Source: Narthecium ossifragum (Eukaryota > Streptophyta > Magnoliopsida > Dioscoreales > Nartheciaceae). Taken from it: DNA of 64,000 bases. Numbering within the stretch: the first letter of the stretch is position 1; every line of letters begins with the position of its first letter. A program made the translations under genes and the position numbers. The stretch covers positions 3,737,115 to 3,801,114 of the forward strand of contig OY986972.1 in NCBI GenBank assembly GCA_963920575.1. The letters run 5' to 3'. Below the pieces are notes generated by a model that saw only the letters and a list, made by a program, of their open reading frames with translations, ran no database searches and was not told the DNA's origin. This document shows positions 44,345 through 54,947 of this stretch, one piece after another.

Positions 44345-46739
44345 GTTGTGATACTATGTAGTGGATATATCTGTTCTCTCTTCTCACCGTATGTGATTGA
44401 GTTCATTGAAACCAAACACATGTGCATGAAGTAACCTTAAGACATAGAAGACAAACTTTACAATATTAAACCTTTTTACATGCAGTNNNNNNNNNNNNNN
44501 NNNNNNNNNNNNNNNNNNNNNNNNNNNNNNNNNNNNNNNNNNNNNNNNNNNNNNNNNNNNNNNNNNNNNNNNNNNNNNNNNNNNNNNNNNNNNNNNNNNN
44601 NNNNNNNNNNNNNNNNNNNNNNNNNNNNNNNNNNNNNNNNNNNNNNNNNNNNNNNNNNNNNNNNNNNNNNNNNNNNNNNNNNNNNNTGCTCTATAAACTC
44701 CATGCTGAAAAATGATGTTCTATGTACAAACAACAATGCCATGCCTTTCTATGTATGATGCTCTATAAATTAATCAAGCTCAATCTCAAATAGTTCTTTA
44801 TGTACAAACTTAGCGTCTAGGATAATATGTTATTGCATGCAATTGGTGAAGAAAACTACACAACCGTCGGAAATAAACTAATCAAGCAGTTGCACTCATA
44901 TTATAGGTGCATAACCTTTATGCTTTCATGAGCTATATATCTAAACCAAAACAATCATAGAATGATTTCATGAGCTATATATCTAAACCAAAACAATCAG
45001 TGAGACTAAAATTCTAGTAAAAGAGAATTTAATGTAGACTCTCAGAATATTTGCTCTAGAACAATCATCTCACTGAGAGGAAAAAAACAGATATATCACA
45101 ACTTTAATGAAATGAGAACAATCAATGGGCTTCACATTATTCAAGTTTGTCTCATCACCATGATAAATAAATAAGATGAAGAAGAAGAAGAAGATCAAAT
45201 ATCAATCTTTGAGAAGATGAAGAAGATGTACTTAAGATCAAATATAATGTAAGAGAATAAGACCTCCTTGGCCAAATCCAACCTCTCGAAGCTTAGTTAT
45301 GACAGAATCAATTGGCAAAATCTTTAAACTTATAGTAGACCATAGGAACCTATTCCAAATACTTCCACCCATGATAAACTCTAATGTTCTTGAATTCTAC
45401 TGATACAAATCAACAAAATTTTGCATTTACAAATCAACAATTTCAAATCAACAGCTACTAAAATAATATGTATTATCCAACAATGAAAGAACAAAATTTT
45501 GCAATTCAAAATCAACAATTAGAAAGAACCCAAGAAGAATCCTCCTACTTTAAACAATAATACATTCCTTCCAAACTCAATAAATCCGCCGTCTGTAAGA
45601 CAAATGTGCAGCTGAAGATATAAACTCCTGATACGATCAAAATATCTCTCACTATTATGAACATCAAAACACACACATATCTACTTATTGAGCAAAGACC
45701 AATAAACTTTTAAGGCACATATCCTTCTTGACAGCTTCTTTAAATAAAAGGTTTGAGAGCTCTTTAACAAAATAAAAACTGATCACCACATTACACAGAG
45801 ACCTCAACTCATGCTCTATAGTCTAAAAAAGAAGCATTAGTTTTTACTCTATTTTCATTGTTCTCTAGCACGTTGATTAGCATCTCCTCAGAAAAGGAAA
45901 CTGCTAGAATTAAAAAGTTTATGCATGCCAAAAGAAAATATACATATCCTATCAGTTTTTGCTTTTAGCTTAAAAAAGAAACGATCTTGGAAGACTCTAA
46001 GAAATCTTATGTCTCAATTTGACAAAGACCTATACAGCTTGAAGAAGATCTTAGAAGAATTTAAAATAGATTATAAAAATTGATCGTTGAAAGGAAACCA
46101 TCAACAATCGACAGTGAACAGTGTTGAAAATTTAAATCTACAACACCAATCAACTGTCAACTAAAAGAACAGCATAATCTTTGATCCCAAGCAAAGTTTG
46201 AACTTTAACTACAGATAGTCTATAAATGAAGCATATTTAAGCCCTTTTTTGATCAACAGTAATGCTCTAAGTGAAGAGAATAAAATCTAAACCCAACACC
46301 AACAAACTTGAATAAATTAATTTCAACATTGCATAGAAACCTTTAACAGGTCAAAATAGTTGAAAAGCAGAAATATTGGGTTCCTAGGTGAGTTGAAGAG
46401 ATGGAGGAAATCGAGCCGAAGCGATTACAGAAGACATTATTATCAGACGCGACAAACATCCACAAAGAGATATAAAAATAGGAAGAGAGGTGAAGGCATA
46501 GGAAGAGGGAGAAGAAAACATGCTGACAGGGTGAAGAGAAGAGAGCAGAGGCAGCACTCACCGGAGATATGGCATTGATGTGCGAGGCGAGGCTTGGACG
46601 ACAGCGGGGATGTGAAGATCGGCAGGCGATGACTTAGACGCGCAGAGGATGCTATGAAACAACGGAGTTTGTTAGCTAATAAACAAAAAAATCTTATAAC
46701 ATCAACAATACCGAAAAACCAGGAGAAGATCTAACCTGT
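44345..46739. other. AT-rich region with assembly gap, no gene recognised
   Basis: Contains the 200-N gap. The rest is AT-rich without a domain-bearing frame. The direct repeat TTCATGAGCTATATATCTAAACC occurs at about 44927 and 44966. The right part may be intron-like interior of the Helitron-related unit at 46.7-47.8 kb. Confidence 0.4.
44487..44686. other. Assembly gap (200 N)
   Basis: Exactly 200 unknown bases, a placeholder of unknown true size. Confidence 1.
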
Positions 46740-47797
46740 TTGGCATCTAGCACCCGCTGGTCCCTCCCAGCCTCCTCCCCCACCCTATCGACGCTCCGCG
46801 ATCATCTCCATTATCGCTTCTTTTCCCTCGGGCGAGGACGGCGTGGATCTTGGCGACGGCGTGGAGGGTGGCGCGTGGCCGAGGTCGGCGTCGGGCGTGA
46901 GGCGTCGCCGGCTGAGGAGAGGAGAGGGGATGGGTGAGGGGAACTCTACCTTGGGCGTCGCCGGCTGGGCGTCGGGCGTCGGGTGGTCGTGCGACGGCGT
47001 GGATGTCGAGGGCGGGTTGGACGGTTGGCGACGGCGCGGCTGAGGGTGAGGTCGATGTCCGCTCGGCTGAGGGCGAGCTTGGGCGAGGTCGCCGTGGGGA
47101 GAGGAGAGGGGAGAGGAGAGCTCGGGCGAGGACGGCGTGGATCTTGGCGACGGCGTGGAGGGTGGCGTGGCCGAGGTCGGCGTCGGCGTCGGGCGTGAGG
47201 CGTCGCCGGCTGAGGAGAGGAGAGGGGATGGGTGAGGGGAAAAAAGAAGAAGAGAGGAGAGGGGATGGGTGAGGGGAACTCTACCTTGGGCGTCACCGGC
47301 TGGGCGTCGGGCGTCGGGTGGTCGTGCGACGGCGTGGATGTCGATGGCGTCGAGGGCGGGTTGGGCGGTCGGCGACGGCGCGGCTGAGGGCGAGGGAGGG
47401 CGAGGTCGGCGTCGGCTCGGCTGAGGGCGAGGGAGGGCGAGGTCGCCGTGGGGAGAGGAGAGGGGAAGGGTGAGGGGAAAGAGAGGGAGAGGGGAAATGG
47501 CGTGGGGAGGGGGACGGTTGAGGGAGAGGGGACGGGGGAGTGGGATGGGACGCGTCCCATCCTCTCTCTCTCACAACTGGACTCAGCAGGATTTTGAAAA
47601 TTTGACTAGGTGTGTGGGTGAGAGTGGATGAGTGGGTGGAATTTTGAGCAGGAAATTTTGGAGGGAAGGAAAATTTGGGTGGGAATTTTAAAGTTGATAA
47701 TGGAATCTGAACCGTTAGATGTGTTTGGAGATAGATCTGGACCGTTCTTTATGTCTTATAGTTAAGACATTTCAAAAACCGTTCTGTCTTATATAAT
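46740..47797 (-). mobile_element. Helitron-related 5' segment with GC-rich exon-like island
   Basis: 47640-47797 matches the 5' part of the Helitron at 23350-23515: GTTGATAATGGAATC, AGACATTTCAAAAACCG and TTATATAAT occur in the same order. The terminal TC is replaced by an AT run, so the exact 5' end is lost. As in the first copy a GC-rich island follows, with donor-like CCCAAG|GTAGAG. The 3' hairpin/CTAG end was not found and may lie in the gap. Confidence 0.5.
46827..47480. repeat. 294-bp tandem duplication in the GC-rich island
   Basis: CTCGGGCGAGGACGGCGTGG starts at 46827 and again at 47121. The following sequence, including GGGAACTCTACCTTGGGCGTC and GTGGTCGTGCGACGGCGTGG, is repeated with small insertions. 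Long Pro/Ser/Arg frames across it are repeat-derived. Confidence 0.85.
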
Positions 47798-47824
47798 ATT
47801 ATATATATATATATATATATATCA
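47797..47824. repeat. (TA)n microsatellite
   Basis: About 13 TA units directly at the expected Helitron 5' end, which may have erased its terminal bases. Confidence 0.9.
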
Positions 47825-48399
47825 TTTTGAAAGGAAATATATGATTGATTCCTGTTAGCTTGGAAGTATGACCGTTGACTGGTCAAGGTCAAAATAGTCT
47901 AATAATTCAATATCAAGGATTGTGAAAAGGAACAACTCTTTTGAACTCAATTCGAACAAATTAAAGCGTCAAGTTAATTGAAAATCAAGATTAAACCTAT
48001 TTTATGGTCTAATGAAGGATAATTATCAAGATTACCTAGAATAAACCTAAATTAATCCTAAGTTAATCGACTAGAAATAATAAATCTACCTAGAATTGCT
48101 AATTAATCTAGAAAATGCCTTGAAAATATATAATTGTGTATGACAATGCCTTGAATTAGTCACCATATATAATTGTGTATGAAAATGCCTTGAAATTATC
48201 TCTGAGAGAGAGTCGATTTATATTGAACACCCACCTACAAAAACACGGTTCAACGACTAGTTAGGCAACTAACCATTGAATTGAATAGAATGGATCATTA
48301 ACAGTTCATACGCTGCCATGTACCTATCCATCCACGTTCACATTCGATTTCGAGTTATCTACTCTCTTGTGATCATGATCATGACCCACCACCAAAGTC

Positions 48400-50154
48400 T
48401 TTCATCCTTGGAGTGAGTCAATTGGCTCATCTTTTCATTAATCAATCAATCTTCATCTGCAGCAATAATGCTGATGAGAACAGGGCAGTTGGCAGCGAGC
48501 GAGTTCTCTGCTTTCTCATCTGGCTTAATTTATTGATTGATTGTGCTTCGTTAATCTCGGGACGGAGGATGTTGGTAGGACCCCTAGGGCCCTTGTTTGC
48601 TTTGGAGGTAGAAAGTTCCATGTTAAGAGATTTTTGAGTTTGTTGTTCCCCCGTTTTTGGGAGTTAGCTCAAACCAAATCCGAATCAGATACACTGGTGG
48701 AATCAAAATTAACTAACAACTTTCCAAATACGTACCCATATAGTTGATTATATATATTTTGCGTATTTAAATTGGTCATTATTGAGATAGTTTTTAGGTG
48801 AAAAAAAAACTCTTATACAGCCCCATTTGTTACAGGGTTCGGTTGGTTTCTTGGAGTAGCAGATGAAGTCACTTTAATTGAACTCAGTCCAATCAATTTG
48901 GTTATTTGGTTACTCTGAAGTGACTGGACTCAAATCGGAGTCCGTTTGCGTAATCAGTTTGGATGTACAAATCTTAGGGTCCGTTTGGGCGTGCGTTCTT
49001 GCCGTTCAAACGCACTTTTTTTTGGACCGAACACAGCCTCGTTTACAAAAATCTCATTTGGGAATAATAGCAAACTAGTGGGGACCACATCAAAATTGCG
49101 TCAGAGACGAAGCAGTTTATAGGTGCTTCCATTTGGTCGCACCTTGGCTGCGGCGTAACAAACACAAAAACTAAATAACAAACTAATATTTTGCACTATA
49201 CATTTGAAAATAAACGCACACCCAAACAACAAATTACATGAACACACTTTTCTAACATAGTTATTAATATGTCATACCAAACAGTTTTTAAGCTGTTACT
49301 GCACCGCATCTCACCACAGTTTACAAACACACCACACCTCACCACGGTCATAAAAAACACAACGCACGGCCAAACGGAGCCTTAACATTAAAAGACTGGG
49401 ACAGCCTCACACGGCAGCATACTTGTTAACTACTCTATTATATTCAGTTAATACAGCTTGCATTCATCGGCAAAACTCAATATTCATATACATTATTACA
49501 TAGTGGCCGGCAGGAGGAACATGCCACGTAGCCGAGTTCAAGTTATTTAATCTAATCTCTTCTTGTGATGAGATTAGGATCTCAACTCCAAAAAAAGTCT
49601 TCCACCTTCTCTCTCCTCGATCCATGCATGTTGTAGGTCAACTTGCTCTCTTGAATCAAACTTCATCTTTCCATCCAAAACTCTGACGAGCGAGAGAAGA
49701 GGGCAGCTATCGAGTTCTGTTCTTTGCTACTCCTCTTTGATCTTGCTTGCTTAATCCTCTTCTTCTTCTTTCTCTGTCTGTCTCTTTCCTAAAGATCAAA
49801 CCTCAACTTGCTCTAATCTCTTGAATCAAACTTCATCTTTCCATCCAAAACAAACACTACGAAGGAACGAGAGAGAACAGGGCAGCTATCTATCGAGCTC
49901 TTCTGTGCTTTCCTACAACTTCATCTTTAATCTATCTATTGCTTGCTTTTAATCCTCTTCTTCTTCTGCTCTCTCTAGATCTCTTGAATCAAATATTCTT
50001 CATCTCTCCATCCAAACCACTGACGAACGAGAGAACAGGGCAGCTTTCGTGCTCTGAGCTTTCCTACATACTCAGGCCTCTCCCTCTTTGATCTATCGAT
50101 TGGTTGCTCATCAATCTGAATCTCTTGTCTCTTTTTCCCACCCAAACAACAAAT
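48400..50154 (+). promoter_or_regulatory. Upstream region and CT-rich repeated leader of the intact NLR
   Basis: Shares blocks with 31.7-32.2 kb (distal part) and with copies A and C (proximal part from about 49515). The proximal 600 bp hold three degenerate tandem units carrying GAACGAGAGA(GA)ACAGGGCAGC and CTTTCCTAC, rich in CTTCTTCTTC. Copies A and C have four units. A Tourist-like MITE lies inside. The transcription start was not determined; the CT-rich repeats look like 5' untranslated or core-promoter sequence. Confidence 0.7.
48977..49381. mobile_element. Tourist-like (PIF/Harbinger) MITE upstream of the NLR
   Basis: Inverted ends GGGTCCGTTTGGGCGTGCGTT and GGCTCCGTTTGGCCGTGCGTT; 405 bp; flanked by TTA on both sides (48974-48976, 49382-49384), the classic target duplication of this superfamily. 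It has no coding frame. Its ends resemble but do not equal those of the Harbinger at 9.9 kb. Confidence 0.85.
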
Positions 50155-53100
50155 ATGGCCGTGGAACTAGCCATCGGCTACATCAAAAATTTACTCAAGG
50201 AGGAGATCGTGCGGCAGTCGGGCTTCTCTTCCAAACTCGGCAGCCTCCAGGAGAGATTGCTAGAGATCAAGGGCCTTCTCCAGATCGCGGAGCAGAAGAT
50301 GGCTACCAACGAACATCTCGAGAAGCTGCTAAGGGATCTCGAAGATGCCGTCTATGATGCGGAGGACCTCCTCGACGAGTTTGCACATCCCGATTCACAA
50401 CGTACATCGGAGGCTGCAAACTGCTTAATCTCCTGTTTAATCCCTCAGGACGACGGCGTCAACGTCGACGACGACGAAGAAGGCGAAGACGACAGCGACG
50501 ATGACGAAGACGAAGACGGAAACGCCGACGAAGACGACAGCGACGAAGACGAAGACGACGACGGAAACGCCGACGAAGGCGAAGACGACAGCGACCAAGA
50601 CGAAGACGGAAACGCCGACGAAGACGACCGCGAAGAAGACGAAGACGACGGCGGAAACGCCAACGAAGACGACAGCGACGTCGACAATGTCGACGACGAC
50701 TCACAACAGGTGGAGAACAGTTTAACCTCCTGCTTGCCATACTTGCGACAACGTACATCGGGGGGTGCAAACTTGTTAAGCTCATGCTTGCCATACTTGC
50801 GACAATGTACATCGGGGGGTGCAAACTTCTTATGCTCCTGCTTGTTATACTTGTCACAACAATTAACCCCCTACTTGGATGTTGCTCGCCGTGTTATCAC
50901 CCGCGACGAGTCCACCACCAAGATCACCGCCATCACCGAGAAACTAGACGCCATCAGTCAAAAGGTGGTAACTCACCTCAAGCTTCTCAACTTGGATGCC
51001 AAGAACCATCAACGTGCCGATGAAGGCCCCACGGCCACAATGCTCCCAGAGACCACCTCTTTGGCCGTCGAAGAAATGCTCGGCAGAGAGGAGGAGAAGC
51101 AGCGTATCAAGAGTATGCTCTTGAACTCGAGCCATGACGACGAGCGTGAATCCAGCACCAGAAATGTCCTCTCCGTGTTGCCCATAGTTGGCATGGGAGG
51201 GTTAGGGAAGACCACACTAGCTCAATGTGTTTACAATGAAAAATATGTAGAGGAGGAGTTCGACCTGAAGATTTGGATATGCGTCTCCGAGCATTTCGAC
51301 GTACGTGGGCTCACCAAAAAGATCCTTCAGGACGTCCCAGGGGTAACTATTGGGACTGACTGGAGTCTCAGTAGGCTCCAATCAGAGCTCAAGAATGTGC
51401 TGATGTCCAAGAGGCTTTTGCTCATACTTGATGACGTGTGGGATCTAGATCAGAGTGAAAGGTTGGAAAGCAAATGGAAATCGTTCCTTGCTCCATGGAT
51501 CAGTTTGGAGTTGAAAATTAAGGCTACAGCCCAGAATGCAGAAGTCGCTGAGATCAGTACCGTAGCAAGTAAAGAGATTGAGACTGAAGTTGCCAGCATT
51601 AAGAAGAGCAAGATCATTGTTACAACTCGGGATGAAAAAGTCGCCGGGATCATGGGCACCACCACTGAAACTCTTCGATTGAGCACTTTATCAGGTGATA
51701 TCTTCCAGCAACTCTTCATGAGTTGCGCTTTCAAAGGTGTAGAACCTCGCAATCATCCACCAGGGCTAAAAGAGTTGGCCGAAAAAATAATTACAAAACT
51801 TGGCGGTGTACCTTTAGCTGCAACTACAGTGGGAACGCTCTTGAACTCCAAACTGGACAGAGACCATTGGAGGGGTATCTTAGAGAGTGAAGTATGGCAA
51901 TTGGATATGAAGAAGTATGACATCATGCCTGCTCTACGAGTAAGCTATAACTATCTCCCTCTGCACCTTAAACAATGTTTTGCATACTGCGCTATTTTCC
52001 CGAAAGCCTATAAGTTCGATAGGGATGACTTAATCTTCCACTGGTTGGCCCATGGTTATATCCATCCGAATGATAGAGCCATGCGAGTTGAGGCCATTGG
52101 GGAAGAATATTTTGATGATTTGTCTCGCAGATCCTTCTTCCAACAAACCGGAAAGGACAACAAGTATGTGATGCACGACCTTATTCACGACCTAGCACAA
52201 TCAATTTCTGCATATCGATGTTTCATGCTACAAGAGCAAAACCTCGAGAAGATCCCAAGAACAGTTCGCCATCTATCGATATGGACTTCGAATGAAGTTG
52301 ATCTGGAGCAGTTGGAGAGTTTATGTGAACTGAAAAAGCTACGCACCCTTGTCTTTTTTGGTGAATATGTGTCCGAGATAATTCCTAAGTTGGAAAGGGT
52401 GCGTGTGCTAGATCATGGGCCCGACCCGGTCTATGTTTTTCCTGAGGCCATTGTTCGTTTGAAGCATCTTCGCTACTTGAACCTCAAAGACACTAGAATT
52501 TGGGAGTTGCCTAAGGATTTTTGTAATCTCCATCGCCTGCAAGTGTTGTACTTACCAGCTTCCTACTACTTGAGCAGTTTACCAGAATGCTTCAGTAACT
52601 TGATCAATTTGAGGCATCTGATTGGCCACTCGAATCTAATATCTACGATCACCGGAATCGGTAAGCTGAAAGATTTGCAGGAACTAGAAGCATTCCAAGT
52701 CTTCAACAAGCCCGGACATGAGCTGAGTGAGTTGAAAGATATGAACCAGCTTCGAGGATCTCTCACGATCAAGAATCTGAATCAAGTAGCAGACATGAAG
52801 AAAGCAAAGAAGGCTAATCTGCTCAAAAAGGAAAATCTCACAAAACTGGAATTGAGATGGTGGTGTAAAGGGCGAAGTAAAGATGAGGATGTGATCAAGG
52901 GTCTCCGGCCAAGTCCTTCTCTAGAGAAGCTGATAATTAACAAGTACTATGGTCGGAACTCTCCGAGCTGGATTACGATGCGAATGTTGCCCAGTCTAAG
53001 TCATGTTGCACTGAAATCTTGCGATAAGTGGAAGGTCCTTCCGCCTCTTGGGCAGTTTCAGTACCTCAAATGTCTGGAGCTATATCAAATGCCATGTATC

Positions 53101-54066
53101 AGGATCATCGGAGGCTATGAATTCTATGGCGAAGCCAACTTCCCATCCTTAGAGGAGCTAAGACTTCAACACATGGAAGCTTTGGAGGAGTGGACAGGAG
53201 GAGAAGGCCGTCAATTGTTTCCTAGCCTTCGAGAACTCAGAGTAAGATATTGCCGTGAATTGAGAACCTTCCCTCCGCTCCCTCCAACACTAGAAGCTCT
53301 GCATCTTGAAGTTGTTGGATTACTCTCCCTTTCATCATCATCGGCAATGCCATCAGGAGACTCGGTTGGAGGGATGCCACAGAGTAGCAGCAGTGGAAGC
53401 AATAATAGCATGCCGGAGTTTGGACGCTTGACAGCGCTTAAGGTGTTGAAAATCGAGGATTGCCCGCAGCTCACAGCGCTAGAGGGTTTTCAAGGGCTGG
53501 TGTCTCTCCAGGATTTGCATATACAAGGGTGTCCGAGACTGGAGGAACTCTGGATGGAAGAGGATGGGCCACTTTCCGTCGAGGAGCTCATCATAGATGA
53601 CCAAAGGATATTGTCAGCCAGCTTCCTACGAAAAAGTCTCGGTGCCATTCGAGACTTGGTATTGCTTACAGGCAAAAGTCTAACCCATTTCAGTGAAGAC
53701 GAAAAGGAGAGCCTGAAGCGCCTCTCCGCTCTAAATGAGTTAACAATTGCATGCTGCTGGACTCTTCAAGCTCTTCCGGAGGAGCTGCGGTGCCTCACCG
53801 CTCTAAAAGGCTTAAGAATTTTGAACTGCGGAAAGCTTCAGGCTCTTCCGGAGGAGCTGCATAGCCTCTCCTCCCTCCGAGTGCTAATGATCGATAACTG
53901 CCGCAAGATCAGGTCACTGCCATCAAAGGGACTACCGCTTGGGCTCCAGACATTCTCAATTCGCAATCCCAATAAAGAGCTGAGGCGCCGTTGCCGCAAG
54001 GGAGAAGGTGAGGACTGGCCTAAGATTCAGCATATACCTGACTTTAGAATCGTTTGCGGTCGTTGA
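50155..54066 (+). CDS. CC-NB-ARC-LRR disease-resistance protein with acidic repeat insert (intact)
   Basis: 1303 aa, one exon. Intracellular immune receptor; NB-ARC binds ADP/ATP and the LRRs sense effectors or guarded proteins. The start is the ATG at 50155 because the same first 12 codons begin the other copies; an in-frame ATG 17 codons upstream lies in the leader. CC (Rx-N type) is at 1-78 with the EDVID-like DLEDAVYDAEDLLDEF at 61-76. An Asp/Glu-rich repeat fills about 104-183, followed by 18-aa Cys-containing repeats to about 236. P-loop GMGGLGKTT is at 346-354, kinase-2 LLLILDDVW at 421-429, RNBS-B KIIVTTRDE at 486-494, GLPL 550-555, RNBS-D CFAYCAIFPK 608-617, MHD 673-675, and LRRs to the end. 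All key motifs look intact. Confidence 0.95.
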   Translation: MAVELAIGYIKNLLKEEIVRQSGFSSKLGSLQERLLEIKGLLQIAEQKMATNEHLEKLLRDLEDAVYDAEDLLDEFAHPDSQRTSEAANCLISCLIPQDDGVNVDDDEEGEDDSDDDEDEDGNADEDDSDEDEDDDGNADEGEDDSDQDEDGNADEDDREEDEDDGGNANEDDSDVDNVDDDSQQVENSLTSCLPYLRQRTSGGANLLSSCLPYLRQCTSGGANFLCSCLLYLSQQLTPYLDVARRVITRDESTTKITAITEKLDAISQKVVTHLKLLNLDAKNHQRADEGPTATMLPETTSLAVEEMLGREEEKQRIKSMLLNSSHDDERESSTRNVLSVLPIVGMGGLGKTTLAQCVYNEKYVEEEFDLKIWICVSEHFDVRGLTKKILQDVPGVTIGTDWSLSRLQSELKNVLMSKRLLLILDDVWDLDQSERLESKWKSFLAPWISLELKIKATAQNAEVAEISTVASKEIETEVASIKKSKIIVTTRDEKVAGIMGTTTETLRLSTLSGDIFQQLFMSCAFKGVEPRNHPPGLKELAEKIITKLGGVPLAATTVGTLLNSKLDRDHWRGILESEVWQLDMKKYDIMPALRVSYNYLPLHLKQCFAYCAIFPKAYKFDRDDLIFHWLAHGYIHPNDRAMRVEAIGEEYFDDLSRRSFFQQTGKDNKYVMHDLIHDLAQSISAYRCFMLQEQNLEKIPRTVRHLSIWTSNEVDLEQLESLCELKKLRTLVFFGEYVSEIIPKLERVRVLDHGPDPVYVFPEAIVRLKHLRYLNLKDTRIWELPKDFCNLHRLQVLYLPASYYLSSLPECFSNLINLRHLIGHSNLISTITGIGKLKDLQELEAFQVFNKPGHELSELKDMNQLRGSLTIKNLNQVADMKKAKKANLLKKENLTKLELRWWCKGRSKDEDVIKGLRPSPSLEKLIINKYYGRNSPSWITMRMLPSLSHVALKSCDKWKVLPPLGQFQYLKCLELYQMPCIRIIGGYEFYGEANFPSLEELRLQHMEALEEWTGGEGRQLFPSLRELRVRYCRELRTFPPLPPTLEALHLEVVGLLSLSSSSAMPSGDSVGGMPQSSSSGSNNSMPEFGRLTALKVLKIEDCPQLTALEGFQGLVSLQDLHIQGCPRLEELWMEEDGPLSVEELIIDDQRILSASFLRKSLGAIRDLVLLTGKSLTHFSEDEKESLKRLSALNELTIACCWTLQALPEELRCLTALKGLRILNCGKLQALPEELHSLSSLRVLMIDNCRKIRSLPSKGLPLGLQTFSIRNPNKELRRRCRKGEGEDWPKIQHIPDFRIVCGR
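50464..50703 (+). repeat. Acidic-codon minisatellite (GACGAAGACGACGGAAACGCC type) in the NLR
   Basis: Imperfect repeats of GA(C/T)GAAGAC.. with GGAAACGCC(G/A)ACGAA boundaries (protein DGNADE at intervals of 10-18 residues). They encode about 80 residues, mostly Asp and Glu. All length differences against the copy at 63.6 kb keep the frame. The antisense Ser-only frame is a by-product. Confidence 0.9.
50740..50870 (+). repeat. 54-bp (18-residue) tandem repeats after the acidic tract
   Basis: ACAACGTACATCGGGGGGTG... starts near 50749 and again 54 bp later (ACAATGTACATC), followed by a diverged third copy. A further copy (CAACGTACATCGGAGGCTG) lies before the acidic tract at about 50398. The protein consensus is R-T-S-G-G-A-N-x-L-x-S-C-L-x-Y-L. 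Confidence 0.85.
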
Positions 54067-54901
54067 AGCTAATCCTCCTCACCTTTCTAGTTTTTGGACT
54101 CATTTTTGTACTCATTTCGGCGAAGGTAAAAAAGCTCTGCTTTACAAGATGGAATCTAAGTTTGGTTCCTTACATAACCTGGCTTATTTATTTTGATGCA
54201 AATGTATACCATTTATGTTGATTTCTATGCATAGTTATGTAGATATATTCACCTTACCAAAAGGAGAAGAAATCGGAAAAAAAAGAAAGAGAAAGAGATC
54301 AGAAACAGAGTAATTCTTCACAAACATTTCGATTGATCTTTGTTGTCGATGACAATCAAAACAAAAAAAACGAAACTAAGGTTTCAAAAATGAGATCCAG
54401 AGATGTGAAAAGATTCAGCATTGCTTGGATTTGTGATATTGTGGGCCAAAATAGTCTTCATGAACAAAACATTTAGCGGTGCTAGGAGAAAACCATAAGA
54501 TTTCTTCCCATAATGATACCTGAACATGATCCATCTTTGCATTGAGCTGCTCCTTCAACACCACTTCCTCCACTTCTCGGACGATATGAATGCAATTCCT
54601 TCACTACTCAAATTGGTGAAAGTCAAGTCTTCTACCGTAATCCATGAGAATGAAACCCAAGAGTTAAAGCTTATCCAAAGACTCCTTGAAGGGAAGAATG
54701 TAAAGATCCTTCTGATAATATGGCTTATGTCTAAGCTAAAGGACTTATTTTAGTCCACTCATCAGGACTTATTTTAATGGACTCATGTGAGATTATTTGT
54801 GCCTATGGATATAGCTAATTTGATCGTGCTTTATTATCATTAGATGATCATAAGGTGAGTTGCGCGTAATGGTTGCATCGAATGTAAATACCTGGAATGC
54901 T

Positions 54902-54947
<46 letters not shown>

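Noticed and set aside
46946..47574. 200-codon minus-strand Pro/Ser/Arg frame in the 47-kb island
   Set aside because: It spans a tandem duplication of GC-rich DNA, is low-complexity, and is open in several frames at once.
48836..48960. Possible small MITE related to the 9.9-kb Harbinger (TTTGGTTACTCTGAAGTGACTGG)
   Set aside because: Some motif resemblance to the Harbinger end, but no paired inverted end or target duplication could be found.
50104..50154. Upstream in-frame ATG as the true NLR start
   Set aside because: It lies in the leader repeat and is not kept in the other two NLR copies, which share only the MAVELAIGYIKN start.
50445..50857. Antisense poly-Ser and Arg/Leu frames over the acidic tract (also at 63.55-63.89 kb)
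   Set aside because: Mirror image of the Asp/Glu codon repeat; the sense strand has clear NLR context.
54526..54753. 75-codon frame 3' of the intact NLR
   Set aside because: Contains no motif I can assign and has no repeated or syntenic support; probably chance.
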